Source: Pseudomonas graminis (GTDB lineage: Bacteria > Pseudomonadota > Gammaproteobacteria > Pseudomonadales > Pseudomonadaceae). Taken from it: a stretch of 64,000 bases of DNA. The stretch spans positions 365,863 through 429,862 of the forward strand of contig NZ_MTSB01000001.1 of NCBI RefSeq assembly GCF_002093745.1, written 5' to 3'. Below the pieces are notes generated by a model. That model searched no databases, was not told the origin of the DNA, and saw only the letters and a program-made list of their open reading frames with translations. This document shows positions 33,465 to 42,791 of the stretch, in pieces (position 1 is the first letter of the stretch; each line of letters starts with the position of its first letter). Position numbers and translations under genes: made by a program.

Positions 33465-35237
33465 TCACAGTCCTTGTTCGCTGAGCCACAGGTTCAGCGC
33501 AGCCAACTGCCACAACTTGGAGCCGCGCAGCGGCGTGAGCTGGCCTTCGGGGTTGGTCAGCAGTTTGTCGACCATGACCGGATTGAACAGGCCACGATTC
33601 TGACTCGGATCGGTCAGCAGCTCGCGTACCCAGTTCAAGGTATCGCCCTGCAAATGCTTGAGGCCGGGAACCGGGAAGTAGCCCTTCTTGCGGTCGATCA
33701 CTTCCGAAGGGATGACCAGCCGTGCAGCTTCTTTCAATACTTGCTTGCCACCATCCGGCAGCTTGAACTTGCCGGGAATACGGGCAGACAACTCAACCAG
33801 ACGATAGTCGAGAAACGGCGTACGTGCTTCAAGGCCCCAGGCCATGGTCATGTTGTCGACGCGTTTGACCGGGTCATCGACCAGCATCACGGTGCTGTCC
33901 AGACGCAATGCCTTGTCCACCGCAGCGCTGGCGCCCGGCTGGGCGAAGTGATCGCGAACGAAGTCGCCCGCAGCATCGTTGGCTGTGCGCCATTTTGGCT
34001 GAACGGTATCAGCGTATTCGGCATAACTGCGGTCCACGAACGCATCGCGGTAGGCTGCAACCGGGTCGCTCGCGCCGTCGACTTGCGGGTACCAGTGGTA
34101 ACCGGCAAACAGCTCGTCAGCACCCTGGCCGCTTTGCACCACTTTGCAGTGCTTGGCCACTTCGCGCGACAACAGATAGAAGGCGATACAGTCGTGGCTG
34201 ACCATCGGTTCGCTCATGGCGCGAAACGCCGCAGGCAACTGATCGATGATCTCGCTTTCCTGAATGCGCAACTGATGGTGGCGCGTGCCGTAATGCTTGG
34301 CGATCAGGTCCGAGTACTGGAATTCGTCGCCACGTTCGCCGCCGGCATCCTGAAAGCCGATGGAGAACGTCGACAGGTCTTCGACGCCCACTTCACGCAG
34401 CAGACCCACCAGCATGCTGGAGTCGACACCGCCTGAAAGCAGTACACCGACATCCACGGCGGCACGCTGACGAATCGCCACCGCTTCACGCGTGCTGTCC
34501 AGCACACGGTCACGCCAGTCCTCGAGGGTCAGGTTTTTTTCGTCTTCATGCGGGCCGTAAGGCAAGGTCCACCAGACTTTCTGCTCGACCTTGCCGCTGG
34601 CGTCGATACGCATCCAGCTGGCAGGCGGCAACTTCTCGACGCCCGCCAGCAGCGTGCGCGGCGCCGGCACAACAGCGTGGAAGTTGAGGTAATGATTGAG
34701 CGCCACCGGATCAAGCATCCCGCTGATATCACCGCCCTTGAGCAGGGCAGGCAGCGAGGATGCGAAGCGCAGACGCTTGTCGGTTTTCGACAGGTACAAC
34801 GGCTTGACGCCGAGGCGGTCCCGGGCGATGAACAGCTGCTTGCTGTCGCGCTCCCAGATGGCAAAGGCGAACATGCCGTTGAGCTTGGGCAGCATGTCTG
34901 CGCCCCATGCGTGATAGCCCTTGAGCAGCACCTCGGTGTCGCCACCGGAATGGAACTGATAGCCAAGGCTTTCTAGCTCGGCACGCAGTTCGGGAAAGTT
35001 GTAGATCGCACCGTTGAAGGCCATCGACAGGCCGAGGTTGCTGTCGATCATCGGCTGCGCCGACCCATCCGACAGGTCCATGATTTTCAGACGGCGATGC
35101 CCAAGGGCAATCGGCCCCTGGCTATGAAAACCCCACGCATCCGGGCCGCGAGGCGCCAGCTCATGGGTAATGCGTTCAACCGCGGCGAGGTCCGCTGGTT
35201 GATGGTCGAAACGAAGTTCACCTGCTAATCCGCACAT
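33465..35237 (-). CDS. asnO: Asparagine synthetase-like amidotransferase, NAGGN biosynthesis
   Basis: 590 residues. N-terminal class II glutamine amidotransferase with nucleophile Cys2 (MCGLAGE) and the RGPDAWG and FNGAIYN motifs; C-terminal ATP-pyrophosphatase domain with the PP-loop LLSGGVDSSMLVG and GQGADELFAGY. In the NAGGN pathway it converts the C-terminal carboxylate of N-acetylglutaminylglutamine to the amide. First gene of the operon. Its promoter lies in 35238-35440, where osmotic control would act; no specific site is recognised. Confidence 0.92.
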   Translation of the reverse strand: MCGLAGELRFDHQPADLAAVERITHELAPRGPDAWGFHSQGPIALGHRRLKIMDLSDGSAQPMIDSNLGLSMAFNGAIYNFPELRAELESLGYQFHSGGDTEVLLKGYHAWGADMLPKLNGMFAFAIWERDSKQLFIARDRLGVKPLYLSKTDKRLRFASSLPALLKGGDISGMLDPVALNHYLNFHAVVPAPRTLLAGVEKLPPASWMRIDASGKVEQKVWWTLPYGPHEDEKNLTLEDWRDRVLDSTREAVAIRQRAAVDVGVLLSGGVDSSMLVGLLREVGVEDLSTFSIGFQDAGGERGDEFQYSDLIAKHYGTRHHQLRIQESEIIDQLPAAFRAMSEPMVSHDCIAFYLLSREVAKHCKVVQSGQGADELFAGYHWYPQVDGASDPVAAYRDAFVDRSYAEYADTVQPKWRTANDAAGDFVRDHFAQPGASAAVDKALRLDSTVMLVDDPVKRVDNMTMAWGLEARTPFLDYRLVELSARIPGKFKLPDGGKQVLKEAARLVIPSEVIDRKKGYFPVPGLKHLQGDTLNWVRELLTDPSQNRGLFNPVMVDKLLTNPEGQLTPLRGSKLWQLAALNLWLSEQGL

Positions 35238-35440
35238 AAGTCCTTACCGGGTTTCCGTTGGGGAAGTGACTGAGAAAGTGCAGTCACCCAGAAACTGACC
35301 TAACGAGAGCGGGGTAGTTTTAGATCAAAAAGTTATAAGGGATTGCTCGGCCCCGTCGAGCCGACGCTTCCAGGCCATGTGGAATGTTGGTGCGCACTTC
35401 CCCGTCTGCATTTGAAACGAGCTGTATTGGAATAAAAAAC

Positions 35441-35491
35441 ATAACCCCAGGCTCATATTTTTGTATTGCTTTAATATGCGCCCAGGGTTAT
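35441..35491. promoter_or_regulatory. 51-bp near-perfect palindrome upstream of hicA
   Basis: Left arm ATAACCCCAGGCTCATATT and right arm AATATGCGCCCAGGGTTAT pair at 16 of 19 positions around a short T-rich centre. It ends 29 bp before the hicA start. HicB antitoxins repress their own operon by binding palindromes at the promoter, so this is a likely operator. A run of seven T follows the right arm, so a terminator for an upstream transcript is an alternative. Confidence 0.6.
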
Positions 35492-35520
35492 TTTTTTGTA
35501 TCGGTTGCGAGGAAGGCCAC

Positions 35521-35703
35521 GTGCAAAGCAGGCAATTGATAAGGGAGCTTGAGGCCGATGGTTGGGTTCTTGATCGTATTACCGGCAGTCACCATATGTT
35601 CAAACACCCCGAAAAAAATCAGACGGTTCCTGTGCCGCATCCCAAAAAAGACTTGCCATTCGGGACGGTAAAAGCCATCAGAAAGCTTGCCGGATTGGTG
35701 TAA
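35521..35703 (+). CDS. hicA: HicA mRNA-interferase toxin
   Basis: 60 residues, dsRNA-binding-like HicA fold. The start is GTG 35521 after GAGGAAGG; residues encoded upstream are not part of the family. It shows SRQLIRELEADGW, the catalytic His in GSHHMFKHP, and the basic C-terminus VPHPKKDLPFGTVKAIRKLAGL. HicA cleaves mRNA until HicB binds it. It is followed after 35 bp by hicB. Confidence 0.92.
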   Translation: MQSRQLIRELEADGWVLDRITGSHHMFKHPEKNQTVPVPHPKKDLPFGTVKAIRKLAGLV

Positions 35704-35738
35704 TCCATCATTGCCCTGCAACCTTTTCGGAGAAGAAA

Positions 35739-36143
35739 ATGAAATATCCAATGTGCATAGAGTGGGGAGACGAGACCACAGCATTCGGTATCCAGATCCC
35801 CGATATCCCCGGTGCAATCACCGCAGGCGATACCTTTGAAGACGCTCACGCGGCGGCGGTGGAAATTGCCCATATCATGTTGCAGGAGATCGCAGCCAGC
35901 GGCGGCTCCATTCCGAAAGCCCGGGCAGTTGCCGAGCATGCCAAAAATCCGGATTTTGCCGGAATGGGCTGGGGCATGCTCGAAATAGACATAACGCCTT
36001 ATCTAGGCAAAACGGAGAAAGTAAACGTCACTTTGCCGGGTTTTGTCATCAAGCAGATCGACCGTTATGTGAGGGATCACAGCATCAAGAGTCGTTCGAC
36101 CTTCCTGGCCGATGCAGCACTGGAAAAACTCGGTCGAGCGTAA
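35739..36143 (+). CDS. hicB: HicB antitoxin
   Basis: 134 residues. The N-terminal degenerate RNase H-like HicB domain binds the toxin (FGIQIPDIPGAITAGDTFEDA). The C-terminal part (KVNVTLPGFVIKQIDRYV, SRSTFLADAALEKL) is a ribbon-helix-helix DNA-binding domain, so autorepression through the upstream palindrome is expected. GGAGAAGAAA precedes the ATG. Confidence 0.92.
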   Translation: MKYPMCIEWGDETTAFGIQIPDIPGAITAGDTFEDAHAAAVEIAHIMLQEIAASGGSIPKARAVAEHAKNPDFAGMGWGMLEIDITPYLGKTEKVNVTLPGFVIKQIDRYVRDHSIKSRSTFLADAALEKLGRA

Positions 36144-36164
36144 CGTAGGCTGGCGTTGAAACAA

Positions 36165-37247
36165 TCAATACCCCGTCATCTCCAGATACCCGACCCCCTT
36201 CTGGCTGCCGCTGAAACTCACCGGGCCTTCCCAGTAGGGAATGCTGGTGCCCATCCAGGCCTTGGGGTTCAGTGCTTCGGTGGTGATGTCGAGGTTCCTG
36301 CCGGGAACCCTGATCGCCCAGCGGGTCGGCACTTTGTGGTCGTCGATCGAGGTTTCGTTCAGGGGGTCGAGGCTGATCTCGTTGGCGTGCAGTAGCGTGG
36401 TCGTGCCGTCGGCGCCGATCCAGTTGCCGGTCAGGTAAGGGGCGCCATTCTTGTAACGGATGCGGTAGAGCATCAGTCGGTCGCCGTCTGCCAGTTGCAG
36501 GGAAAACCAGTCCCAGCCGCTCTGATTGGCGGTCAGTGGCTGACTGCTCCATTCCCGATCCAGCCAGGCTTTGCCGCTGACCTGATGGGTTTTGCCCTCA
36601 ATGACAACGCTGCCTTTGGCATCGAAAAACGGCTGGCTGTAATAGTAGGAAGCCTGGCCCGCCTCGGATTTCTGGCTGAAGCCCTGTTCGCCCTGTAATA
36701 CCAGCGGTTTGCTGGAGGTCAGGTGCAGGTCGTAGCGAAAATCCTTGCCGCTGGCTTTCAACTGCATGGAGGTGAGCGGGTCTCCGGTGTGTGCGTCGCT
36801 GGTGAATGCCCAGTCGTCGATCCAGGCGGCGAAGGGTGTCCGCGTTACGTTGGCCTGTCCGATTCCGCCCCGCGCAAAGCGCTCTGCCACGTAATGACCG
36901 CTGCCCGACGTCGCCGCCGCATGGCCCAGCCAGATCGTGCCTTCGTTCCAGCCGCTGCCGGCCTGCGTTCCGGGTCGCAAGGCGCTGCGGAACAGGGTCC
37001 ATTGCACACCGAATGGCTGGCCGGTGTCATCTTTCAAGGTGGCGGTGATGTACCACCACTCGATGCGAAAGCCGGGGTGTTGGCCGTGGTCTTCGGGAAA
37101 TGAGAAAACCTTGCCAGGCGTGACCTGCGTGTAGGCGTCGGCTTCGTTGCCCAGCCCGGCGAAACCGCTTTCGGGTTGCGGCGGTTTGTCATCGCAGGCA
37201 GCGAGCAGCCACGCGACGGCCAGCGGCATCAGCCACTTAATGTTCAT
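36165..37247 (-). CDS. AttH/CrtC-like lipocalin lipoprotein of an ABC system
   Basis: 360 residues. Lipoprotein signal with lipobox LAAC, Cys18, followed by Asp-Asp, which in E. coli would favour inner-membrane retention. Two lipocalin-like halves of the AttH/CrtC superfamily: PEDHGQHPGFRIEWWYITATL, FGVQWTLFRSA and, later, DREWSSQPLTANQSGWDWFSLQL. It is the last gene of a three-gene operon (ATPase, permease, AttH) whose start overlaps the permease stop by 11 bp. The AttEFGH system of Agrobacterium is the reference. The cargo is unknown, probably a lipid or lipoprotein. Confidence 0.85.
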   Translation of the reverse strand: MNIKWLMPLAVAWLLAACDDKPPQPESGFAGLGNEADAYTQVTPGKVFSFPEDHGQHPGFRIEWWYITATLKDDTGQPFGVQWTLFRSALRPGTQAGSGWNEGTIWLGHAAATSGSGHYVAERFARGGIGQANVTRTPFAAWIDDWAFTSDAHTGDPLTSMQLKASGKDFRYDLHLTSSKPLVLQGEQGFSQKSEAGQASYYYSQPFFDAKGSVVIEGKTHQVSGKAWLDREWSSQPLTANQSGWDWFSLQLADGDRLMLYRIRYKNGAPYLTGNWIGADGTTTLLHANEISLDPLNETSIDDHKVPTRWAIRVPGRNLDITTEALNPKAWMGTSIPYWEGPVSFSGSQKGVGYLEMTGY

Positions 37248-39717
37248 TGGCGAACGTCCTCAGGAGATCCGCAGGTCGGCTGCGATACAGCTTCAGCAGC
37301 GGCCACGCCGAGGCCAGCAAGGTCGCCAGCATTGCGAGTGCCATTAATTGCAGCAATTGCAGCGGGAACACCTGTAGCGGCAGGCGCCAGCCAAAGGCGC
37401 GAACGTTGATCACGGCGTCCAGACACCACGCCAGCAGGAGCCCTAGCGGCACTGCGAGCACGAGCGTCAGCACAGCCAGCAGCCAGGTCTGCCCCAGGTT
37501 GAGCAGCATCAACTGTCGTCGCGTTACCCCCAATGCCCACAGCGGTGCAAGTTGCCCGAGACGGCTCTGGCTCTGGGTCAGCAGGCTGATGAACAGCGCC
37601 ACGCCGGCCACGCCCAGTGTCAGGCTGTTAAGGGCGGCAGTGGCTGCAAACGTTCGCTCAAAGACCTGACTCGACCATTGCTTGAGCTGGCTTTGATCGA
37701 TGATGTGAGTATCGTCCAGCTTGAAACGTGCCTGCAGTGCGTTGACCAAGGGCGGGATGGCCGCCTGATCGATCCTCAGATTGAAACGGACCGGCGTCAG
37801 TTGCGGCCAGTGGGCGAGCACGTGTTTCGAATTCACCAGCAAGTGGCCTTTCGGATTGCCATAGTCGGCGTATATACCGACGATCCGCACCGTCCATTGG
37901 CCGTTGGGCACCGGGATATTCAGCGTGTCGTTCAGTCCCAGCCCGAGACGGCGCGCCAGTTGCTCGCTGAGCATGACCGTATCGTCGTCACGCAGAAGAC
38001 TCCACGCATCGCCGGTGACTGATTCCAGTAACGCCCAGTGTTGGCGATAAGTGGTGTGGTCAATCACCCCGAACAGATCGGCAGGCCAGCCCTCGATCTG
38101 AACCGGCACCTGCCAGTTGGGCAGCACGGCGCTGACATCGGGTTGCTGGCTCAGCCAGGTTTGCAGCGGCTCTGCCTGAGTCGGGTCTTGCGGGCTGACG
38201 TAAAGCTCGGCTGTCAACCGTTGCTCCAGCCAGCTGTTGAAAGTCTGGCGAAAGCCCGAGGTCATGCTGCCAGCGCCAATATTTGCGGCCATCGCCAACA
38301 GCAGCGCCATCAGCGCCAGGCTCAAGGCTGGCAACTGTTGACGGCAGTCGGCGAGAAACCACTGGCCCAGCACTGAGCGACTGCGCTTCAACAGCCCGCC
38401 AAGCAGTGCGTCCAGCAACACTGGAAGGCCCAACGCTGCGCTGAGCAGCAGGGCGGACATCATCACGAAGCCCAGCATCAGCGTGCTGCCGAACAGCAAG
38501 GCCGCCACGGCAATCACGGCACCGAATGCCGCCACCCACGCCTGCCGTCGCAGCCAACGCGCATGGGCCTGCTGCCAGGCCTGGGCATCAGCCAATGCCA
38601 GTAAGGGCATGCGGGCGGCGCGCAGCAGACTGTTGGCACCGGCCAACAAGGCGCCGAGCAGGCTCAGGCCGATCCCGCTGAGCCACCACCAGAGGCTGAG
38701 ATTCAATTGCCCCGCGACCTCAGCACCATAAAGCCCTCGCAGGCTGGCTGCGACATCTGGCAGTAGCAGGCTGGCCAGCAGATAGCCGCTGACCACGCCG
38801 AACAGCCCGCCCAGCAAAGCCAGCGCACCCAGCTCGACGCCTAGCGCGATGATCAGCAAGCGGGCGCTGACCCCGCAAGCGCGCAAGTTGCGCAGCAGGC
38901 CGCGACGTTGTTCCAGTGCCAGGCCAATGGCGGCGTGGACGATGAACAGGCCGACGATAAATGACAGTACCCCGAGCGCATTCAGGTTCAGGTGAAAGCT
39001 TTCGGTCAGGCGCTCCAGGTTGTTTTCTTCGCCACTTTTCTTGATGACCAGCAGGTTGCTCAAGGCGGGCGGCAGCACTGAATCCTGCGCGGCAAAGTCC
39101 TTGGCCAGCAGCATTCTGGACAACTGCCCAGGCTGGCCGAGCAGCGATTGCGCAAAGCCTATGTCGGTAAGCAGAACGCCGGGTGCCATGTCGGTTTTGG
39201 TGCGCAGTGGCGGCAGTGGCATGCCGTGTTCAGTCAGTGGTTGCTGGCCTTCCTCAAGCCCCAAGGTTTGCAACGTCTGCGGCGCAATCCAGGTGGTGCC
39301 CGGCGGCGTGAGGAAGTCGACGATTTGATCGGAATCCAGGGTCTGCCCGGCCAGTGCCGACCCCGGGGGAAGCGTCACCGGTTCGATGCCCATCAGTTGC
39401 AAGCGGCGATCTTCCAGCCCTTTAAGCACAATGCGCCCTTGCAGTACGGGCGACACAGGCCAGCCTTCGCGGCGCAACTGGATGAACAGCTCCTGAGCAA
39501 ACAACCCACCGCCGGTCGCGGTAATGCTGGTCTGCGGCTCGCCGCCGATCAACTGGCTCGCTCGCTGGTAGCTTTCACGTGCCTGGCTGTTGAGCGCCTG
39601 TACGCCGGTCAGCAGTGCGGTGGCCAGCCACAAGCCGGTCAGCACGCTGAAGAACTGCACCGGATGACGCCGCCAGTGGCTGAGCAATGCGCGCAGGGTC
39701 CAGTAGAAAACCCGCAC
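37237..39717 (-). CDS. FtsX-type ABC transporter permease (fused AttF-AttG-like)
   Basis: 826 residues from GTG 39717. One N-terminal helix, a large periplasmic domain, a three-helix FtsX block (about residues 245-400), further helices, a second periplasmic domain and a C-terminal FtsX block (about 700-820). Two FtsX units in one chain replace the two separate permeases of AttEFGH. MacB/LolCE-type exporters of this class move lipids or lipoproteins by mechanotransmission. The GTG lies just after the ATPase stop (TGAGGTG); an in-frame start 11 codons earlier would overlap it by 32 bp. Confidence 0.85.
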   Translation of the reverse strand: MRVFYWTLRALLSHWRRHPVQFFSVLTGLWLATALLTGVQALNSQARESYQRASQLIGGEPQTSITATGGGLFAQELFIQLRREGWPVSPVLQGRIVLKGLEDRRLQLMGIEPVTLPPGSALAGQTLDSDQIVDFLTPPGTTWIAPQTLQTLGLEEGQQPLTEHGMPLPPLRTKTDMAPGVLLTDIGFAQSLLGQPGQLSRMLLAKDFAAQDSVLPPALSNLLVIKKSGEENNLERLTESFHLNLNALGVLSFIVGLFIVHAAIGLALEQRRGLLRNLRACGVSARLLIIALGVELGALALLGGLFGVVSGYLLASLLLPDVAASLRGLYGAEVAGQLNLSLWWWLSGIGLSLLGALLAGANSLLRAARMPLLALADAQAWQQAHARWLRRQAWVAAFGAVIAVAALLFGSTLMLGFVMMSALLLSAALGLPVLLDALLGGLLKRSRSVLGQWFLADCRQQLPALSLALMALLLAMAANIGAGSMTSGFRQTFNSWLEQRLTAELYVSPQDPTQAEPLQTWLSQQPDVSAVLPNWQVPVQIEGWPADLFGVIDHTTYRQHWALLESVTGDAWSLLRDDDTVMLSEQLARRLGLGLNDTLNIPVPNGQWTVRIVGIYADYGNPKGHLLVNSKHVLAHWPQLTPVRFNLRIDQAAIPPLVNALQARFKLDDTHIIDQSQLKQWSSQVFERTFAATAALNSLTLGVAGVALFISLLTQSQSRLGQLAPLWALGVTRRQLMLLNLGQTWLLAVLTLVLAVPLGLLLAWCLDAVINVRAFGWRLPLQVFPLQLLQLMALAMLATLLASAWPLLKLYRSRPADLLRTFANEH

Positions 39718-39718
39718 C

Positions 39719-40387
39719 TCAGCGGCCGCCTTCGGTCGCCAGACGGCCATGATGCAACACCACCTGACGCGCCAGGCGTTCGGCGACCCGTGGGCTGTGG
39801 GTGACCATCAACAGGCTGGTGGTGCTGTCACCGAGCAGGTCCAGCAACAGCTGCAGCACTTCGTCACTGGTGGCCTCATCGAGATTGCCGGTGGGTTCGT
39901 CGGCCAACAGCAGGCCGGGACGTGAAGCCAGGGCGCGACCGATGGCGACCCGTTGCTGCTGGCCGCCAGACAGTTGCTCGGGGTAGCGGTCAAGCAGATC
40001 GCCCAGCCCGAGTCGCTCGATCAATTGTGCCTGCCAGACGGCATCGAAACGCCCCGCCAGTCGCGCCTGAAATGCCAGGTTGTCAGCTATTTTCAGGCTG
40101 CCGATCAGGTTGAACTGCTGAAACACCAGACCGATTTCGGTACGTCGCCAGTTAGCCAGCTGGCTTTCGTTCATCAGGTCCAGACGCTGGCCCGCGACGT
40201 CGATACTGCCCTCATCGACCTGATCAAGGCCCGCCACCAGGTGCAGCAACGTACTCTTGCCACTGCCGGATTCGCCCATCAGCGCCAGGCTTTCGCCCTG
40301 TGACAGGTGCAGATCCACCCCCCGCAACACAGCCAGAGGCCCCTGTGCCGTGGTATAGCGCTTGAATACGTTTCGCACTTGCAACAT
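39719..40387 (-). CDS. ABC transporter ATPase, LolD/MacB type (AttE-like)
   Basis: 222 residues. Walker A GESGSGKST, Q-loop FQQFNLI, signature LSGGQQQRVAIGRAL, Walker B LLLADEPTGNLD and H-loop VTHS are all present and intact. It powers the FtsX-type permease whose gene follows immediately. The ATG at 40387 (MLQVRNVFKRY) gives the usual start; a TTG ten codons earlier is possible. Confidence 0.92.
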   Translation of the reverse strand: MLQVRNVFKRYTTAQGPLAVLRGVDLHLSQGESLALMGESGSGKSTLLHLVAGLDQVDEGSIDVAGQRLDLMNESQLANWRRTEIGLVFQQFNLIGSLKIADNLAFQARLAGRFDAVWQAQLIERLGLGDLLDRYPEQLSGGQQQRVAIGRALASRPGLLLADEPTGNLDEATSDEVLQLLLDLLGDSTTSLLMVTHSPRVAERLARQVVLHHGRLATEGGR

Positions 40388-40580
40388 GAGTGGCTCAATT
40401 GTCTGACTGAGGTTCAAGAGTAGCGCCTGAGCGACCGCGCGTCGCGGCTGATGGTAATTGTTGTCGCGCAGGGCCTTGGAACGAGAGTCGAAAGCCCTGA
40501 CACCTTTTCGTTACGCGTGCTCTGCACAGGAAACGGGGTATTCGCTATCGTGCGACGCTCCGCGTCGTCATGCCGTTCAG

Positions 40581-40614
40581 GACGCTCTGCGTCCTCTTTG
40601 CGGCGCAGAGCGTC
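40581..40614. repeat. REP-like palindromic element
   Basis: Perfect 11-bp stem GACGCTCTGCG / CGCAGAGCGTC with a 12-base loop, between the ATPase gene and the mnmC stop. The same GACGCTCTGCGTC core recurs at ~52878. The surrounding 40450-40660 has no gene, and several imperfect copies of the core (GACGCTCCGCGTCGTC at ~40554). Confidence 0.75.
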
Positions 40615-40660
40615 GCGACCAGCATGCCCACACCGGAGCGTGCGCAACGAGAATCCTAAA

Positions 40661-42643
40661 CTACTTCCCGCCGCCGCGAATCAGCCCGCGCAGCGCAAAC
40701 CGATTGGGGTGGCAGGCTTCCGTCACGCTGCGCGGCAACGGCAGCGGTTCGTTGTCGAGCCAGGCGGCGATCAACTCTGCGGACAGCGGGGCAGTGATCA
40801 GCCCGCGAGAGCCATGACCGCTGTTGACGTACAGCCCCTCAAGCCACGGGCAGGCGATGTCCGGTACTTGGCGCGCATCCTTGCCCAGCGCCGCATAGGC
40901 CTGAACGAATGCGTCGCGGTCTGCCAACGGCCCGACAATGGGCAGGTAATCCGGACTGGTGCAGCGAAACGCCGCACGGCCTTGCAACTGCTCGGGCGGC
41001 AGGTCGGCGGCTGCAAGGCGCGCAGCGAGGTCTTTCGATATCTCCTGCAACAGCTCCAGATTCCCGACGTGATCGGCCAGACTCGGCGTCAGGTCTACAC
41101 TGTTGAAATCGAAACTGGCCCCCAGCGTGTGTTCGCCCAGCCGGGCTGGCGCCACATAACCTTCGGCGCAGACCACGCTGCGCAGCCCCATGCTGGCCGG
41201 GGTCTGTGGCAGGCGGGTGATCTGCCCGCGAATGCGTTTGAGCGGCAAGTCGGCACTTTGCGAAAACTGCTTGATGTCAGCCGCCCCGGCCAGCACCACG
41301 ACAGGCGCGCTGTCGATCAACTGTTCATCACTCCAAACCTGCCACTGATCATCGACACGCCGCAGCTCCAGCGCCTGCTGATGGGCGATCAGCTGAATGT
41401 TCGGGTGTTCGCTCTGTGCGTGGCACAACGCAGGCGGATGCACCCAGCCGCCTTCGGGGTAGAACAGCCCGCCGCTGTCGAGCGCGATGCCGCTTTGTGC
41501 TTCGGCTGCGGGCTGGTCCAGCAAACGCAGGAGTGATTCGGGAAAGGCCTCGGTCAGTTGCTTCTGGCGCTGGGCTTCCTTGTCGTCGAAGGTCAGTTGC
41601 AGCACGCCGCACGCTTCCCAGTCCACACCGCGCTGCAAGCGTTCGAGCAGTCGGCGGGTATGGCCGAAACCACTCAGGATCAGTTGTGACAAGGCGGTGC
41701 CGTGAGCCGAGAGTTTCAGGTACAGCACGCCTTGCGGATTGCCCGATGCTTCCTGCGCCGGTGCCGCATGACGCTCCAGCAGGCTGACCTGCCAGCCGCG
41801 CTGCGCCAGGCTCTCGGCGGTGGCGCACCCGGCCAGCCCGGCGCCGATCACCAGCGCCTTGCGTTCGCCTGCAACCCGGGGAGGGCGGGCAAACCACGGC
41901 TTGGCGGCTGGAGCCGAAGCAACGTCCAGCGGCCAGGCAATGAAGACGCCGCGCAGCACCTCCCACTTATGGCCGATGCCCGGCACCCGTTTCATCTTGA
42001 AACCTGCTGCGTTCAGCGAGCGTCGCACCCAGCCGGTACTGGTGAACGTGCCGATGGTGGTGGTGGGCGCAGACAGCCGCGCCAGCTCGGCAAACAGTTC
42101 CGGGGTCCACATCTCAGGGTTCTTCGCCGGAGCAAAGCCGTCGAGAAACCATGCGTCGATCTGCCCGTCCAGTTGCGGCAACATCTGCAAGGCATCGCCA
42201 ATCAGCAGCGTCAGGGTCACACGCCCGTTATCGAACACCAGGCGCTGAAAGCCCTCATGTATCGCCACGTACTGCTCCAGCAACGGCTGAGCGAGCCTCG
42301 ACAGTTCCGGCCACAACACAAGCGCCCGTTGCAGGTCGGCATGGCTCAGCGGGTACTTCTCGACACTGACGAAATGCAGGCGTGCATCGACAGGCGCGCA
42401 CTCATCGAACAACTGCCAGGCACAAAGAAAATTCAGCCCCGTGCCAAAACCGGTCTCGCCAATGATCAGCCGTCCGCCAGCCGGCAATTCGGTAAAGCGC
42501 CGATGCAGGTCGTTCTGCACCAGAAACACATGGCGCGTTTCGTCCAGGCCGGATTCAGTGGAAAAATACACGTCGGAAAAGTCGCGGGAACGCGGGTTGC
42601 CGTGTTCGTCCCAGTCGATCTGGGCGTGGCGGGTAATAGTCAT
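40661..42643 (-). CDS. mnmC: Bifunctional tRNA mnm5U34 enzyme MnmC
   Basis: 660 residues. The N-terminal SAM-dependent methyltransferase domain (about 1-240) has GETGFGTGLNFL and AWFLDGFAPAKNPEMW. The C-terminal FAD oxidoreductase (about 260-660) has the dinucleotide motif VIGAGLAGCATAESLAQRG, and GHGSRGLITAPLSAELIA near the end. It converts cmnm5U to nm5U to mnm5U at the wobble base of tRNAs. It is a single gene; the divergent pap gene starts ~150 bp away. Confidence 0.95.
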   Translation of the reverse strand: MTITRHAQIDWDEHGNPRSRDFSDVYFSTESGLDETRHVFLVQNDLHRRFTELPAGGRLIIGETGFGTGLNFLCAWQLFDECAPVDARLHFVSVEKYPLSHADLQRALVLWPELSRLAQPLLEQYVAIHEGFQRLVFDNGRVTLTLLIGDALQMLPQLDGQIDAWFLDGFAPAKNPEMWTPELFAELARLSAPTTTIGTFTSTGWVRRSLNAAGFKMKRVPGIGHKWEVLRGVFIAWPLDVASAPAAKPWFARPPRVAGERKALVIGAGLAGCATAESLAQRGWQVSLLERHAAPAQEASGNPQGVLYLKLSAHGTALSQLILSGFGHTRRLLERLQRGVDWEACGVLQLTFDDKEAQRQKQLTEAFPESLLRLLDQPAAEAQSGIALDSGGLFYPEGGWVHPPALCHAQSEHPNIQLIAHQQALELRRVDDQWQVWSDEQLIDSAPVVVLAGAADIKQFSQSADLPLKRIRGQITRLPQTPASMGLRSVVCAEGYVAPARLGEHTLGASFDFNSVDLTPSLADHVGNLELLQEISKDLAARLAAADLPPEQLQGRAAFRCTSPDYLPIVGPLADRDAFVQAYAALGKDARQVPDIACPWLEGLYVNSGHGSRGLITAPLSAELIAAWLDNEPLPLPRSVTEACHPNRFALRGLIRGGGK

Positions 42644-42791
42644 GTCAGGCTCAGCGAAGGCAGTGGCGGCATTTTAGCCGTCTGCGCGTATAAAAGTGCT
42701 ATCAAGGCTGCGCGGATTGACCGATGCCCGCAATCAGTGGTCACACTCTCCATCGGGCGTTCACTGAGCCACCCCCCATCAGGAGTTGTGC

